Source: Pseudisothecium myosuroides
Lineage: Eukaryota; Streptophyta; Bryopsida; Hypnales; Lembophyllaceae
Length of the DNA: 64,000 bases
Assembly (NCBI GenBank): GCA_951799445.1
Contig: OX637290.1
Location: forward strand, 5,520,501-5,584,500
Direction: 5' to 3'
Within the stretch, counting starts at the first letter, position 1. Every line of letters begins with the position of its first letter. The notes below the pieces were generated by a model, which saw only the letters and a program-made list of their open reading frames with translations, was not told the DNA's origin and did not search any database. The translations under genes and the position numbers were made by a program. Shown here one piece after another: positions 37,916-47,726 of the stretch.

Positions 37916-38340
37916 TAGCATTTGTTACATGCAGCTTGCGAAATAGCCAAACTGTGGAGTCCCTACGCAGATGCCATCCCTGAGTGCCGCCAAATTTTCT
38001 GGAGCTTTTGGAGGATCGTGAACGTACAGATTTTCTTAAACCCTAACGCCAGGTAAAACAATGGTGGTTACCATCATATGACGCCACCAGTTCTGTTTGA
38101 AATTTCTCTCTGCCTCTTTGCAAACCTCCTCCTTACCGGATTTGTGTCTGGATCAGAGTTATGCATATCAAAATTTGCACTGAACAACACCATTCTTCAA
38201 TTTTATTGTGACTAAATCGATCGTCAATTTTATTGTGAATAATTGAAATTCTTATTTAGATACGTGCTCTTGTATCCAGCACTATTCAATAGGATCCCTA
38301 CAGGACAACCCTCTATTGGCAGACATGAAGCCGAATGAAA

Positions 38341-39804
38341 TCAAGTTTTGCGTAGCTCTGTAATACTGAGGTAGTCTACTTTGCAGATGACGTTGAGTGT
38401 TTGGAATCCTGCCTCCAAAGCCAACTTCCGCACCTCGCACTCTGTTCGCTCTCGCGCATTGCCCAAATAAAGCAACATGCCGACGTCGAATTGGAAGGCC
38501 AAACGATCGCCGTCATCGAAGACCCCACGGTCGGGTAAGATGCTGTCGGCGACAATCACTTTGCCGTGTGCCGGCAAAGCCTTGAAACAGTTTTTCAATA
38601 TCCGGAGGCAGGTCTCGTCGTCCCAGTTGTGCAATATCGACTGCAGATCGAACACAGTGCATATGCAAATTAGTCTCTTCGCTACAGGTGTCAAATCCTT
38701 TTCAAACTATTTTGGGGGTAGGAGAAAGTGGGAGCTTTTTGCACTGGAGGTTATGGGAAACTGACCTTCATGAAGATGGCATCGGCGCCGGCGGGAACGG
38801 ATTCGCGGAAGTCTCCACCAACGTGATCCACTCCTGGCAAGATTTCAATTCAATTCAATTTCAATTCTCTGTCATTGCCGCACCCCTAAAGTTCTGCAGT
38901 GTGTGGCAATGCTTAAGATTTCTCAGTCTGCAAGACGGTGGAGCTTCATACCTGGAATGCCAGGGCAGGCGGCGATGATATGAGGCTGGTCGAAGTTGAT
39001 GCCCTTGATGTGAGGATGCCTGGCAATGATGTGGCTGAGAGTGGAAGCAGACCCGCCTCCGACATCGACCAACACCTTCACCTCCTCGAACCCCTGGTAC
39101 GCATCCAAAATGGCTCGCACCTACACTTCCGAATTCCCCGCCATGACCTTGTTGAAATTGGAGTTGAATTCAGGATTTCGCTGTCCGTATACCCAAAAAT
39201 TCAACCCACCATGCGCTCTTTCAAATGCATTGAGTGTATCGTCAACCACCGATTTGTCCATTGTATCATAAACGTTCAATATGGGCGGGGACAGCGACCA
39301 GTGCAGTGAGTTTACGAAGGAGCCGGTTTCCTCGTCGTGCACGAAGAATTTTCCAATCTGACCCATCCCGAAGCGACGCTCGACTTGACCATCTGCTCCT
39401 GTTGTGACCACTTCGCTCAAAATCTGTTTGCAGCTCACCACCCGGAGCAATCTTTCGAGATACTTGACACTGATGGGCTTCCCCGGCATGGCCAGCTGGG
39501 CGAGCTCTTCCGCTGTGAGCCGTGCTCCCTCACCCGCTGCAGCCAAAGCTTCCAAAATGTTGAGACGCACCAGAGATGCCAGTGTGTTTGGAACTATGAA
39601 TGTCAGCAGCAATCCACACGCAGCCATCCTTGCGCTGTTCATGTCGTTTGATGAAGGAGCCAGCTTCTCATGCAGAACACTATGGTCGTCTCCTCCGCCT
39701 GCCATGACTTCCTTCCCTTCACTAGCAATGAGCAGGTGACGACGGTGATCCTCAATGGAGGAGTCTCGTAGCAAGAGGACCGTGGAGTGCAGTACGATCT
39801 CCAT
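38341..39804 (-). pseudogene. COMT-like O-methyltransferase with one in-frame TAG
   Basis: This family methylates phenolic hydroxyls such as caffeate or flavonoids, with S-adenosylmethionine. Exons are 39804-38952, 38833-38766 and 38640-38341. Phases fit and give 407 codons. The dimerisation domain is at the N-terminus (LVRLNILEALAAAGEG, KYLERLLRVV). The AdoMet motif is VDVGGGSASTLSHI. The catalytic His is in SILHNWDDE, and the C-terminus is LALEAGFQTLNVICKVDYLS. Codon 228 is TAG at 39120-39118, in the conserved segment between MAGNSEV and VRAILDAYQGF where the family normally has an aromatic residue. Everything else is intact, so this is a very recent pseudogene, a polymorphic null allele or a sequence error. 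Start may be 39804 or the in-frame ATG at 39705. Confidence 0.82.
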
Positions 39805-40130
39805 CAGTTTCCGGGTTCATAATATCAGTTGGTGCTGTAACAACCGTAACGTGGCCAGAAAATCAGTGGTGAATCATTGTTGACATGAATGTTAAAAAGA
39901 AAGTCCTACTAAGGGCCTCCTTACATGTACCTGTGGGTTACATGTATCGGTGGGTGGGAGGAGTCAACAGGGTAGAAATATAGAAACCACTTTTATGCTC
40001 CTACAATGTGGAATACACTGGGATCGGTAGAACTCTCTCCTACTTCCACGCTTGCCGATCATTGGTGGCATTGTTCTTGTCTTTTAGTTGCTTTCTTTGT
40101 CCATCGGGTTCACATGTAAGCTAGCCCTAA

Positions 40131-40521
40131 GAGCATCGCCACCGCGCCAATGTGACCGGGAACTTCAAAACAATTTCCCAGAGTGTAGTCGTGAGGCAGT
40201 TGTCGTTCCGTCTCCCCTTCTTCAGGAAGTGCCCCACTCCAATCCACGTGATACCCCTCGGAAAAGCCTTATCCAACCCCTTTTACATCATCAATGATGT
40301 CATGATGAAGGAGAATAATTCCTCCATAGTCAAAGATTTGAGTCTTTGTGCGAGCTCTTGCGTGGGACGGAAAAGATCTTGAAAGTAGCATGGACAGGAG
40401 CTTGTAGAGTTGCCCAAGAAATCCGGAAAGGCTTTGGCGTGGATGCAATGGAGCTCAAAAGTTCTCCCTTCCCTCAATAGTGACGTCTCCGTCTATTGTT
40501 GCGTCTGTGGTGGCGATGCTC
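40131..40521. mobile_element. Tourist/Harbinger-type MITE
   Basis: A 391 bp element starts GAGCATCGCCACCGC and ends GTGGTGGCGATGCTC. TAA duplications stand at 40128-40130 and 40522-40524. A 3 bp TTA/TAA target site and GAGCATC-type ends are characteristic of PIF/Harbinger-derived Tourist MITEs. No coding capacity is supported. Confidence 0.85.
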
Positions 40522-41480
40522 TAAGTGTACTAAAGAGAGTCAGTTCTTTAGTACCACTTGAGGCAAAGTGACTAAAGGTGCTTTCGCACTTGGCGTTTGC
40601 AAGTACGGGTCAAAGGCCGCTGAACAAGTCAACGAATGGCAACTGCAGTGGCACTTGTGGTTTGGGTGACATCAGCCAGCGCATCTAGCAGCCAATGTTC
40701 ATATGACCGCCTTGTTCACACAAGGCAGATGTTGTCAATTTTTGGAAGAACATGTACGCATGCTATGGGGCAGTGCATTCGCATCAAAGGGGAGGGTTTA
40801 GCAGTCGAGCAAGTTCCCCTGTCGTCGAGAGTGACATTGCAAGAGTAAAGCTGAGGGAGAAGGTCAACTGCTTGAGAGTGCTTTCTTCGTCGTTTAGATG
40901 AGTATATTTGCCCTTGCGCATCCTCTGGGGCTGTCGAAGTTCGAAGGTTTTTGATTGTCTGTGCGTTTCACTTTTAGAGCAAGGGTTCTGTTGGTGGTGA
41001 GTCATACCTTCATAGTTGAAGGACGGTTTCATTCGGCAGCAAGAAGGTCGAAGTTCAGTCACAGCGGCCAACGGCGACAGCGTGAGTGGCATACTCGGCA
41101 TCCGTAATATAGGAGAAAATTGTTGAGGCAAACAGCAACAAAAAGCACATTCGTTTCTGCAGTCTATGTCGACCCCTTCTTTGTTGCTTTCCATTGTTTT
41201 ATAATTTCCTTCAACGTCGCAGAGGTTTGCAATTCATAACAAAATTAGAGTTCAGCGTGTCTGTTTTTTGGATATCTCTTCATGGCAAGGACAGTGTGTA
41301 GCACAGTACTATCCGGCCAAAATGGAGTCCAATTTTAGAACAAATTAGCGAAAGCGCTAAGGTTTTCACTTAGTGGAAATCTATGCATCAACCATGATTA
41401 CCACCTTACCTTTGATGAAACTCTCACTAGAAATCATTTTCTTGTGCACAGGCGTAGCCACTTTTTGTCAGCATAACAGC
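40522..41480. other. Interval between the Tourist MITE and the Harbinger relic
   Basis: No gene is recognised. A 136-residue open frame on the minus strand (41194-40784) has no known domain and no splice support. This may be the 5' non-coding part of the decayed Harbinger element. Confidence 0.35.
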
Positions 41481-42850
41481 ATGGACATGTTTGATGACCC
41501 CATAGACGTAGTTGCTCTGGCTTCCATTTTGCTTCTCATGCTCTAAAGACACACAACGTGTTGTCATTGTCAAGTTCCGCCATCCCCGATGAAGACAACA
41601 GCGCTAAGAGCGGTCTAGATTTGCAAAGGTGGAATTTGCTGTCCCTACAGTTGGATGTTGTAAGCTGAGCCACTTTAAATCACTTCCATTTGTTCAGCAT
41701 GATGGCCTCCTTTGACAAGGACCTAGGATATTGGGTGAAACCGAGGTCCACCACTTGGTTTTCCCGATTCCTGATGCATGAATGTAACGACACCCGTTGG
41801 GTTCAAATGTTTCGTTTGACAAAACCTTCCATATTCACGCTCTCTCAACTGCTATCACGTAGCGTGAAGAGGAAAGACACGAAGTACCATTTGGATGTAC
41901 TAGTGACTATGTGAATTGCTTGCAGCTTGTTCAAACTTAGCCACAATGCCAGCTAATTACTTATTTTCAGTGAACTATTTGTTGTTGGACGTAGTACGAT
42001 ATCTATCATACTGTGTCAAGTCATAAATGCTAACAACATGTCTCTATGTGGCAAAATCTTATGGCCTTCCACAGATGCTCTTTAAAACATAGTTGCAGAT
42101 TTTCAAAACATTTGCGGATTGCTGGGTGTTCTAGGAGCTAGCGACAGAACATACATTGCCATAGGCAAGCCAAAAGTAGGTGCTCCAGATTACTATTACT
42201 TCAAGTCTAGAGGATACACCATCAACTGCCAAGCCATGGTGGACAGTTCAAGCCGTTTTCTTGATTTGTATGTGGGTATACCAGGATCAACGAATGACTC
42301 TCGAATGTTGCGCCGGTCAACACTTTTCCATCATGGTCAACAGAGCACTCTTTGGTAGGAAATAGAGTTGGTTGGCGGATTCTCACCTTATTTGCTTGGG
42401 GAAGCTGGTTACCCGCTTCTATCCTAGCTCATGGTCCCACACTGTCATGTTTGGAATTTGTCCTTAGCAGACCAACTCTTCAACAGGAGGTTGAATAAAG
42501 GACGTGTTGTGGTGGAGAACGCGTTCGCCTTGTTGAAGCAAATTTTTCATGAGTTATAGCAAAGAACTGATATGCATGTTGCTTTCATCCCTAATGTCGT
42601 CACCTGCTGCGCTATTCTTCATAACGTTCTGCTTAAATAATCTCACAAGGAGGTGGAGCATCTTTTCCAAATCCTAAGAGCCGAGGGCCACCACACCATG
42701 CCTGAAGACCCAGCCCCCACCGAGGAAGCAGGTGATGTTGTTGAGGATAACCAAGAGAGTGCTAGTCCTTACGCAAATGTTGCTGAGGGGCACCAAAAGT
42801 GTTGGGATATGGTCATCTTCTTATCTCTGCAGAGGGTCGGCCCTGTCTGA
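41481..42850 (+). pseudogene. PIF/Harbinger (HARBI1-like) transposase relic
   Basis: Fragments in sequence follow the HARBI1-like DDE nuclease. They begin with a possible start MDMFDDPIDVVALAS at 41481. Next comes an N-terminal block at 41690-41914 (TTWFSRFLMHECNDTRWVQM). The catalytic block at 42116-42355 has GASDRTYIAIG and MVDSSSRFLDLYVGIPGS with the first two Asp residues, and VVVENAFALLKQIF near 42,510 carries the Glu. Frameshifts between blocks and in-frame stops at 42356-42358 (TAG) and 42425-42427 (TAG), plus later ones near 42,560 and 42,638, make it non-functional. An acidic tail follows to 42850. The partner Myb/SANT-like gene lies at 46.8-47.7 kb on the other strand. Confidence 0.8.
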
Positions 42851-43124
42851 CTTCAGCAAGTAAGAGAATTTTGTATGACTGGCTCTTCCTTCTTCTTTGT
42901 TCAACCCCAAAGCCAAACCTTGCTCATTGAAAATGGTTTGAGATCATCCAGTAAGTAGTGGTTAGTTGTGGTTGCTCCTAGCATTCTTTTTGGTTGATGT
43001 GGCTTTGAGGTGGCTTTTCATGCTAGCCGGTTCAAGTGCCGGCTCCGCCAACATGCTTCAATCGCTTCCATGAGTGCATCAGGATTTCACCATATTCCAT
43101 GATCTTTGTATGCTTTGCAGGATG

Positions 43125-44055
43125 CACTACTAAAAAATGATGTCCGAATCAACAAAAAATCACCAATTTTTGTTGATTTGGGTAATGTATCGACCTTTTT
43201 TACATTTTTTTGTTGATTTGGCACAAATTAACAAAACAGCCACAAATTTTTTATTGATTTGGATAGTACAATGTCCACATTAACCAAAAAATCAACACTT
43301 TTTTGTTCATTTTGTTCATTTTCACTTAGAAGAGTTTCAAATAATTTTTTGGCATCCGGGCAATGTTAAAATCACCATGGTTAGATTTCTATGTAAAATG
43401 GAATTTTTTTTCTAACTAATTATTCACAATTTGATATTTTTTAAAGTCAGCAGACTTTGGTGCCCATAACTTTTGATCAGAGACTTGAAATTGCAAACGG
43501 ATTTTTGAAGATGATAGTTAGATTGATTTCCAACTTTTGTTAGTTCCATGTTTTTTGAAAAAATTTAATCTACTATGCCTAAACGGACACCAAAGTCTGC
43601 TGAATTAACAAAAAAAATGAAAAAGAAATTGGAAAAAACTATAGAAATACATTTCTACTCCTTCTATAGGCATGATAGTATGTGGATGGTGCAATGGCTA
43701 AGGCCTTGGACCTCCACTTGGGAGGTTGAGGGTTCAAACCCCCATGCCTCCGGCCGCCTACGTAGTGGGTGTGCCTAGGTGGCCTATCCATGTGGCAGGG
43801 TTGCCTAGGTGGCCGGCCCACATGTCATTTTAATGTGCTTAGGTGGCACTACCATGTGGCGCCTTCTAATTGGCCGGTGCCAATAATTTTTCATTTTTTC
43901 TTCTTTTTGTACTTGACCAAATCAACAAAAAAATTAACAAGTTTTTGTTGGATAGTGTCCAAGTCAACACATCCAAATCAACATGAAATTGGCAGACCAA
44001 ATCAACACTTTTTTGTCTATTTTTTGTTGATTTGGTCATAGATTTTCTAGTAGTG
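43125..44055. mobile_element. Complete non-autonomous CACTA element with tRNA-like module
   Basis: This 931 bp element begins CACTACTAAAAAATGATGTC and ends GATTTTCTAGTAGTG. The ~35 bp inverted ends match with few differences. ATG duplications stand at 43122-43124 and 44056-44058, and 3 bp duplications are the CACTA hallmark. Subterminal zones are packed with TTGTTGATTTGG and its complement, the likely transposase-binding repeats. Inside are a tRNA-like module (43683-43746), a block similar to the palindrome at 45.8-46.2 kb, and degenerate repeats of CTAGGTGGC and CCATGTGGC. It has no coding capacity and does not share its ends visibly with the CACTA element at 1-12 kb. Confidence 0.92.
43683..43746 (+). 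other. tRNA-like Pol III promoter module inside the CACTA element
   Basis: An A-box-like sequence (TGGTGCAATGGCTAAGGCC) is followed about 40 bp later by a good B box (GGTTCAAACCC). Between them ACCTC and GAGGT could pair around a seven-base loop like an anticodon arm. Position 33 of the loop is not U and the acceptor stem does not close, so this is not a functional tRNA gene. It resembles the head of a tRNA-derived SINE. Confidence 0.6.
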
Positions 44056-45547
44056 ATGAACCGGTACTTTGTCTTGATACTATGTCCCAAAGGAAAAGTG
44101 GACACGACAAACAGGTTGTGTATAGGCAGAGTCATCAGATATCAATGTTGGTCAACGCATGACTTTTCTATGCAATGAATTCCAGCATGTGAATTATGTA
44201 CTCAAATTAATTATTTCTCTCCGCAGGTAGGTGAACCGTTATAGTTACTCTCTAATAAAGCTTGCCGTCTTTGGTTGTGTAATTGCTTAGGGCTGGGATG
44301 ACTCGAATGAGTTCAGCTACGACCAGTTCCTTCTCTTCAAGAGCTGTATCATTGTCACATTCTCGACACCCACATCTTCCCCATTGACAGCGTTGACCAA
44401 CTCCAGAAGAACTACTTTGACATGTTAACATCGGTCGTACGTTTTTCCAGTTTTGTTTGCTCTACCGTATATAAGCCGAGTGTTGTGAACGTCTGTTAGT
44501 GCTGCTCTCTGAACCATGCACATTTTGTCTGCTCATGGTCTTCATCTATGCACAGGAAGATCTGTAGAAGTGATAGCAATTATTTGTGACTTGTATATCA
44601 TTGGTAGACTGCAGCGTCGGTTGTTTTTCTTAAGACAGATTTTATAGACACCGGATGAATTATATGTCCAAGTGTAGGTGTGCTACCGTTGGACAATCGG
44701 CTTTACATGTGTGCATTTTGCCTGTGAATTGGGCACACCTTTTCTCTATGTTAATAGAATGCGAAAAGCATCCCCTTCAAGCAGGAATATTGGGTGCTTT
44801 TTTTTTTTGCTTCAAGTATCATTGGCAAACTGAATGGTGTGTATTCGCATGTTCTGCTTGGACTCGCTATAGTTAGCTAGGAAGTTTTCATGATTGGGCA
44901 ACGTAGTCGCTATTGTACATGACGGTTGAAGAAGTTATTGCACGAAAATGTTACACAATTTCTCTAAAATGCATCTGATCCTACTGCTGAAGCAGTGGTC
45001 GTTACACATTCATGAAAAATAATATGAAAGGCGGTGGCAATGGAGCAGTAAAGGACACCACATTGCCACTTTATTATACAACGTTGATAACGTTCTTAGA
45101 ACAAAAAACTAGCTAGCAGCGTAGGTGCAAAATTTTCACTATGCACAGAGTTCACATCGCTAGCATAACAGAAAAAGACTATAGTGATGCTAATTGCGAG
45201 TCTCAGCTTTACATAGCCAGACAGTGCAGTCATCACGAGTTTGCATTCTGACTTAACAAGCACACAGACATTTCAAGACATAAAGGCCGTTGTACAAAAA
45301 ATTGTCGATCAGTCTGAGAATTGAAGTGCAACACTAATCAGAGCACATGTTGCGCAGTGACTTCACTCAGACACTCACACAGAGTTACGGTCGGTGCCGG
45401 ATGGACCTGTCTCATTATCATGGCTTAGAGAATCTTGAGTTGAGGAGGGCTCCGTTGCTGCCGACATCGGGATTGGCACTCTTGGCGGCATTGAGTTTGG
45501 TTCAAGTCAAGTGATTGAAGCTTGCGCTGAGGATGGAGGCCAACTAA
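44056..45547. other. Spacer between the two CACTA-related elements
   Basis: No gene is supported. It probably belongs to the decayed Harbinger element, since the transposase relic and its Myb/SANT partner flank it. A short minus-strand open frame near 45,500-45,380 (MPPRVPIPMSAATEPSSTQD and onward, Ser/Thr-rich) resembles the tail of such proteins in composition only. Confidence 0.35.
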
Positions 45548-46574
45548 GCAAGACAATGAACACTTTTTTGTTCATTTTCACAAATTTTTGTTGATTTGGC
45601 ACAAGGTTACAAAATGGTTAAATTTTTTTGTTAATTTTGGTAGTTCAATGTTGAAATCAACAACACAATCAACACTTTTTTGTTCATTTAGACTTACAAA
45701 AGTTTTAAATAATTTTTTGTCATTTGGGCATGTTTAAATCCCCATGGTTCAATTCTATGTACAATTTTCATTTAATTTAACACTTAATCATTCACAATTC
45801 TGTGTTTTTTGAACTCAGCAGACTTTGATGGCCGTTTTGGCACAGTAAAATACGTTTTATGAAAAAACATTGAACTAAGAAAAGTTAGAAATTTAATTTA
45901 ACTTTCACCTCCAAAAATCCGTTTGAGATTTGAAGTCTCCAATCAGAAGTTATGGACAAAATTCAGAGCGGGGTTAAAATGGACTTTTTCGTTGACATTT
46001 TTAAACACCCTCTCTGAATTTTGTCCATAACTTTTGATTTAAGACTCCAAATCTCAAACGGATTTTTGGAGGTGAAATTTAGCTTGATTTTCTAATTTTT
46101 CTTAGTTCAAAGTTTTTTCAAAAAACGTATTTTACTGTGCCAAAACGGCCACCAAAGTCTGCTGTTTTTACAAAACAAAAGGAAAAAAAATGCAAAAACT
46201 ACTAAAATGTAATACAAATTCCTTCTTAAACATACATACTTGTATGTGGCTCAATGGTTTAGGGCCTTGGACCTCATCCACGAGGTCCAAGGTTCAAACC
46301 CCCATGGTGGCGGTTTGCCGACGTGGTGGGTTGCCCATGTGGCGGGCTGCCCGTGTGGCAGTTGTCACGTGTTTGCCTTTGCCATGTGGCTTTTTGAAAA
46401 AAATTAAAAAATTAAAAAAAAAAAAAAAAACTGACCGAATTAACAAAAACAATAACAAAATAATCAACAATTTGTTGTTACATAATGTCCAAGTCAACTC
46501 GACCGTTGTAGCAAAAAAAATCAATACTTCTGTGTTGGATTTTTGTTGTTTTGGTCAATTATTTTCTACTAGTG
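45548..46574. mobile_element. Truncated CACTA-related element with large palindrome
   Basis: The right end (TTTTCTACTAGTG) and interior match the element at 43,125. The left ~100 bp with the CACTACTA terminus is missing. It differs by carrying the AGCAGACTTTG segment twice in opposite orientation. That makes an inverted repeat with arms at about 45820-45976 and 46013-46166, able to form a long hairpin. A second copy of the tRNA-like module lies at 46244-46305. Confidence 0.78.
46244..46305 (+). other. Second tRNA-like Pol III module
   Basis: TGTGGCTCAATGGTTTAGGGC is close to a tRNA A box, and GGTTCAAACCC is a B box about 43 bp downstream. ACCTC and GAGGT again flank a short loop. The copy has diverged from the one at 43,683, yet both boxes are kept. 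Confidence 0.6.
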
Positions 46575-46808
46575 CATGTCCTTCATCTGCCCGGTCATGG
46601 CGTCGCCGGTGGCACGCGTGGCATTTGCTATTAGTGAATGACCGGATATGTTTTTCCTTTTGACGCCAGTGTTGCTCGCTCAATGTTGGAAGGTAGTGTC
46701 TATTATGCCAGATGAGCTGATAATATGTGGTGTGACACCAACAAGAATGAAGCCTCTTCCAGCACCACTAGTCGAAGTACTTGGAGATGTTTGTGGTCCA
46801 CTAAGGAC

Positions 46809-47726
46809 GACTCTTGTTTTGCCGCTGCTAGGTGCTTTTGACAGAGATTGCGTAGAATGATGCAGTGAAGTCATTGCTATCAGACATGGGGACATCCGGG
46901 GCAGAGACATCGTCGTGAGCATCGGCATTGCTTTCTCCAGGCTCGATATCATCATTGTCAGGCACAACACTCTTATATATAGTTGCTATCATCACTTGAT
47001 GGAAGATCGCGCATATGCGGAGGCATAATATTAGGGCGACTACCATACCAATCATGAATGTGGTAGAACGCATCTTGAGGGAATAATCTCGGAAGATCCT
47101 CCGCCTTTTTCTCAACTGTAGTCAGAATCCAATAACGAGCTTCGTTAGTGCTAGTAGAAGTATGAAAATCCACAATTTTCTTGTATTCAGGAATCATTTG
47201 ATTCCATTTAGATTTTTGAAGCTCCTCCATCGTGTGGGTATGGGTTTTGGCTTTTGCTACGTCAACATTGATGCGCAACCACTTCCGTGCGTTGGGAATC
47301 ATCAAGTCTCGCTTGTCGATGGTATCCACCTCCTCCATGAACAAAATGTGCTTTGCTTCTTTGAGGGCATTGATCTCCTACAAACTCCAATTGGGCCCTC
47401 TCTCTTTCCTCAGGCGCTTCGATGAAAAATTTGGCACCACATCACCGGACAATCGGGTTATTCCCAGCAAGGTGTGCGTAGGACTCACGGCACTGTGGCC
47501 ACCAGATGCAGCCCCTACACAATTTGTAAAGTCACAACTTAGAAGACAACAAGAACAGCCTAGCGCTTACGCTAATAAACTTGAACGATAGAACAGCTTG
47601 AAAATTGACGACGCCCAAAAAAATAACCACGGAGAGAGTGAAACAATAGTACTGACCTTGAGGAGTACCGTTCGCAAATGTTGTCGGTGTTGACGTCGAT
47701 GGAATCTGCTGGCTGTCTGGTACCAC
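46809..47726 (-). pseudogene. Myb/SANT-like protein relic, probable Harbinger partner gene
   Basis: Harbinger elements carry a second gene whose Myb/SANT-like protein helps transposase bind DNA. Here the minus strand reads a short upstream exon ending near 47659 (STSTPTTFANGTPQ). An exon from about 47515 follows, with RGPNWSL, a TAG, then EINALKEAKHIL. It continues KSKWNQMIPEYKKIVDF, EARYWILTTVEKKAEDLP and FPQDAFYHIHDWYGSRP. At about 46980 a TATATA run shifts the frame, after which an acidic tail (VVPDNDDIEPGES) is read. One in-frame stop and one frameshift make it a pseudogene. The GPNWSL-type trihelix/Myb motif is my basis for the family. Pairing with the transposase at 41.5-42.9 kb is inferred from proximity and opposite strand. 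Confidence 0.6.

Noticed and set aside
40784..41194. A 136-residue minus-strand gene.
   Set aside because: No domain, no splice or neighbour support, and it lies within probable transposon sequence.
43683..43746. A functional tRNA gene.
   Set aside because: The acceptor stem does not close, U33 is absent and the loop is not canonical; only the promoter boxes are convincing.
39118..47520. TAG codons recur inside several broken genes (O-methyltransferase, Harbinger transposase, Myb/SANT-like), suggesting TAG might be a sense codon.
   Set aside because: Intact genes here use all stops normally: the S1-domain gene and the hnRNP-like gene end in TAG, ARP3 in TAA and ADT in TGA. The interrupted genes are mostly transposons with frameshifts too.
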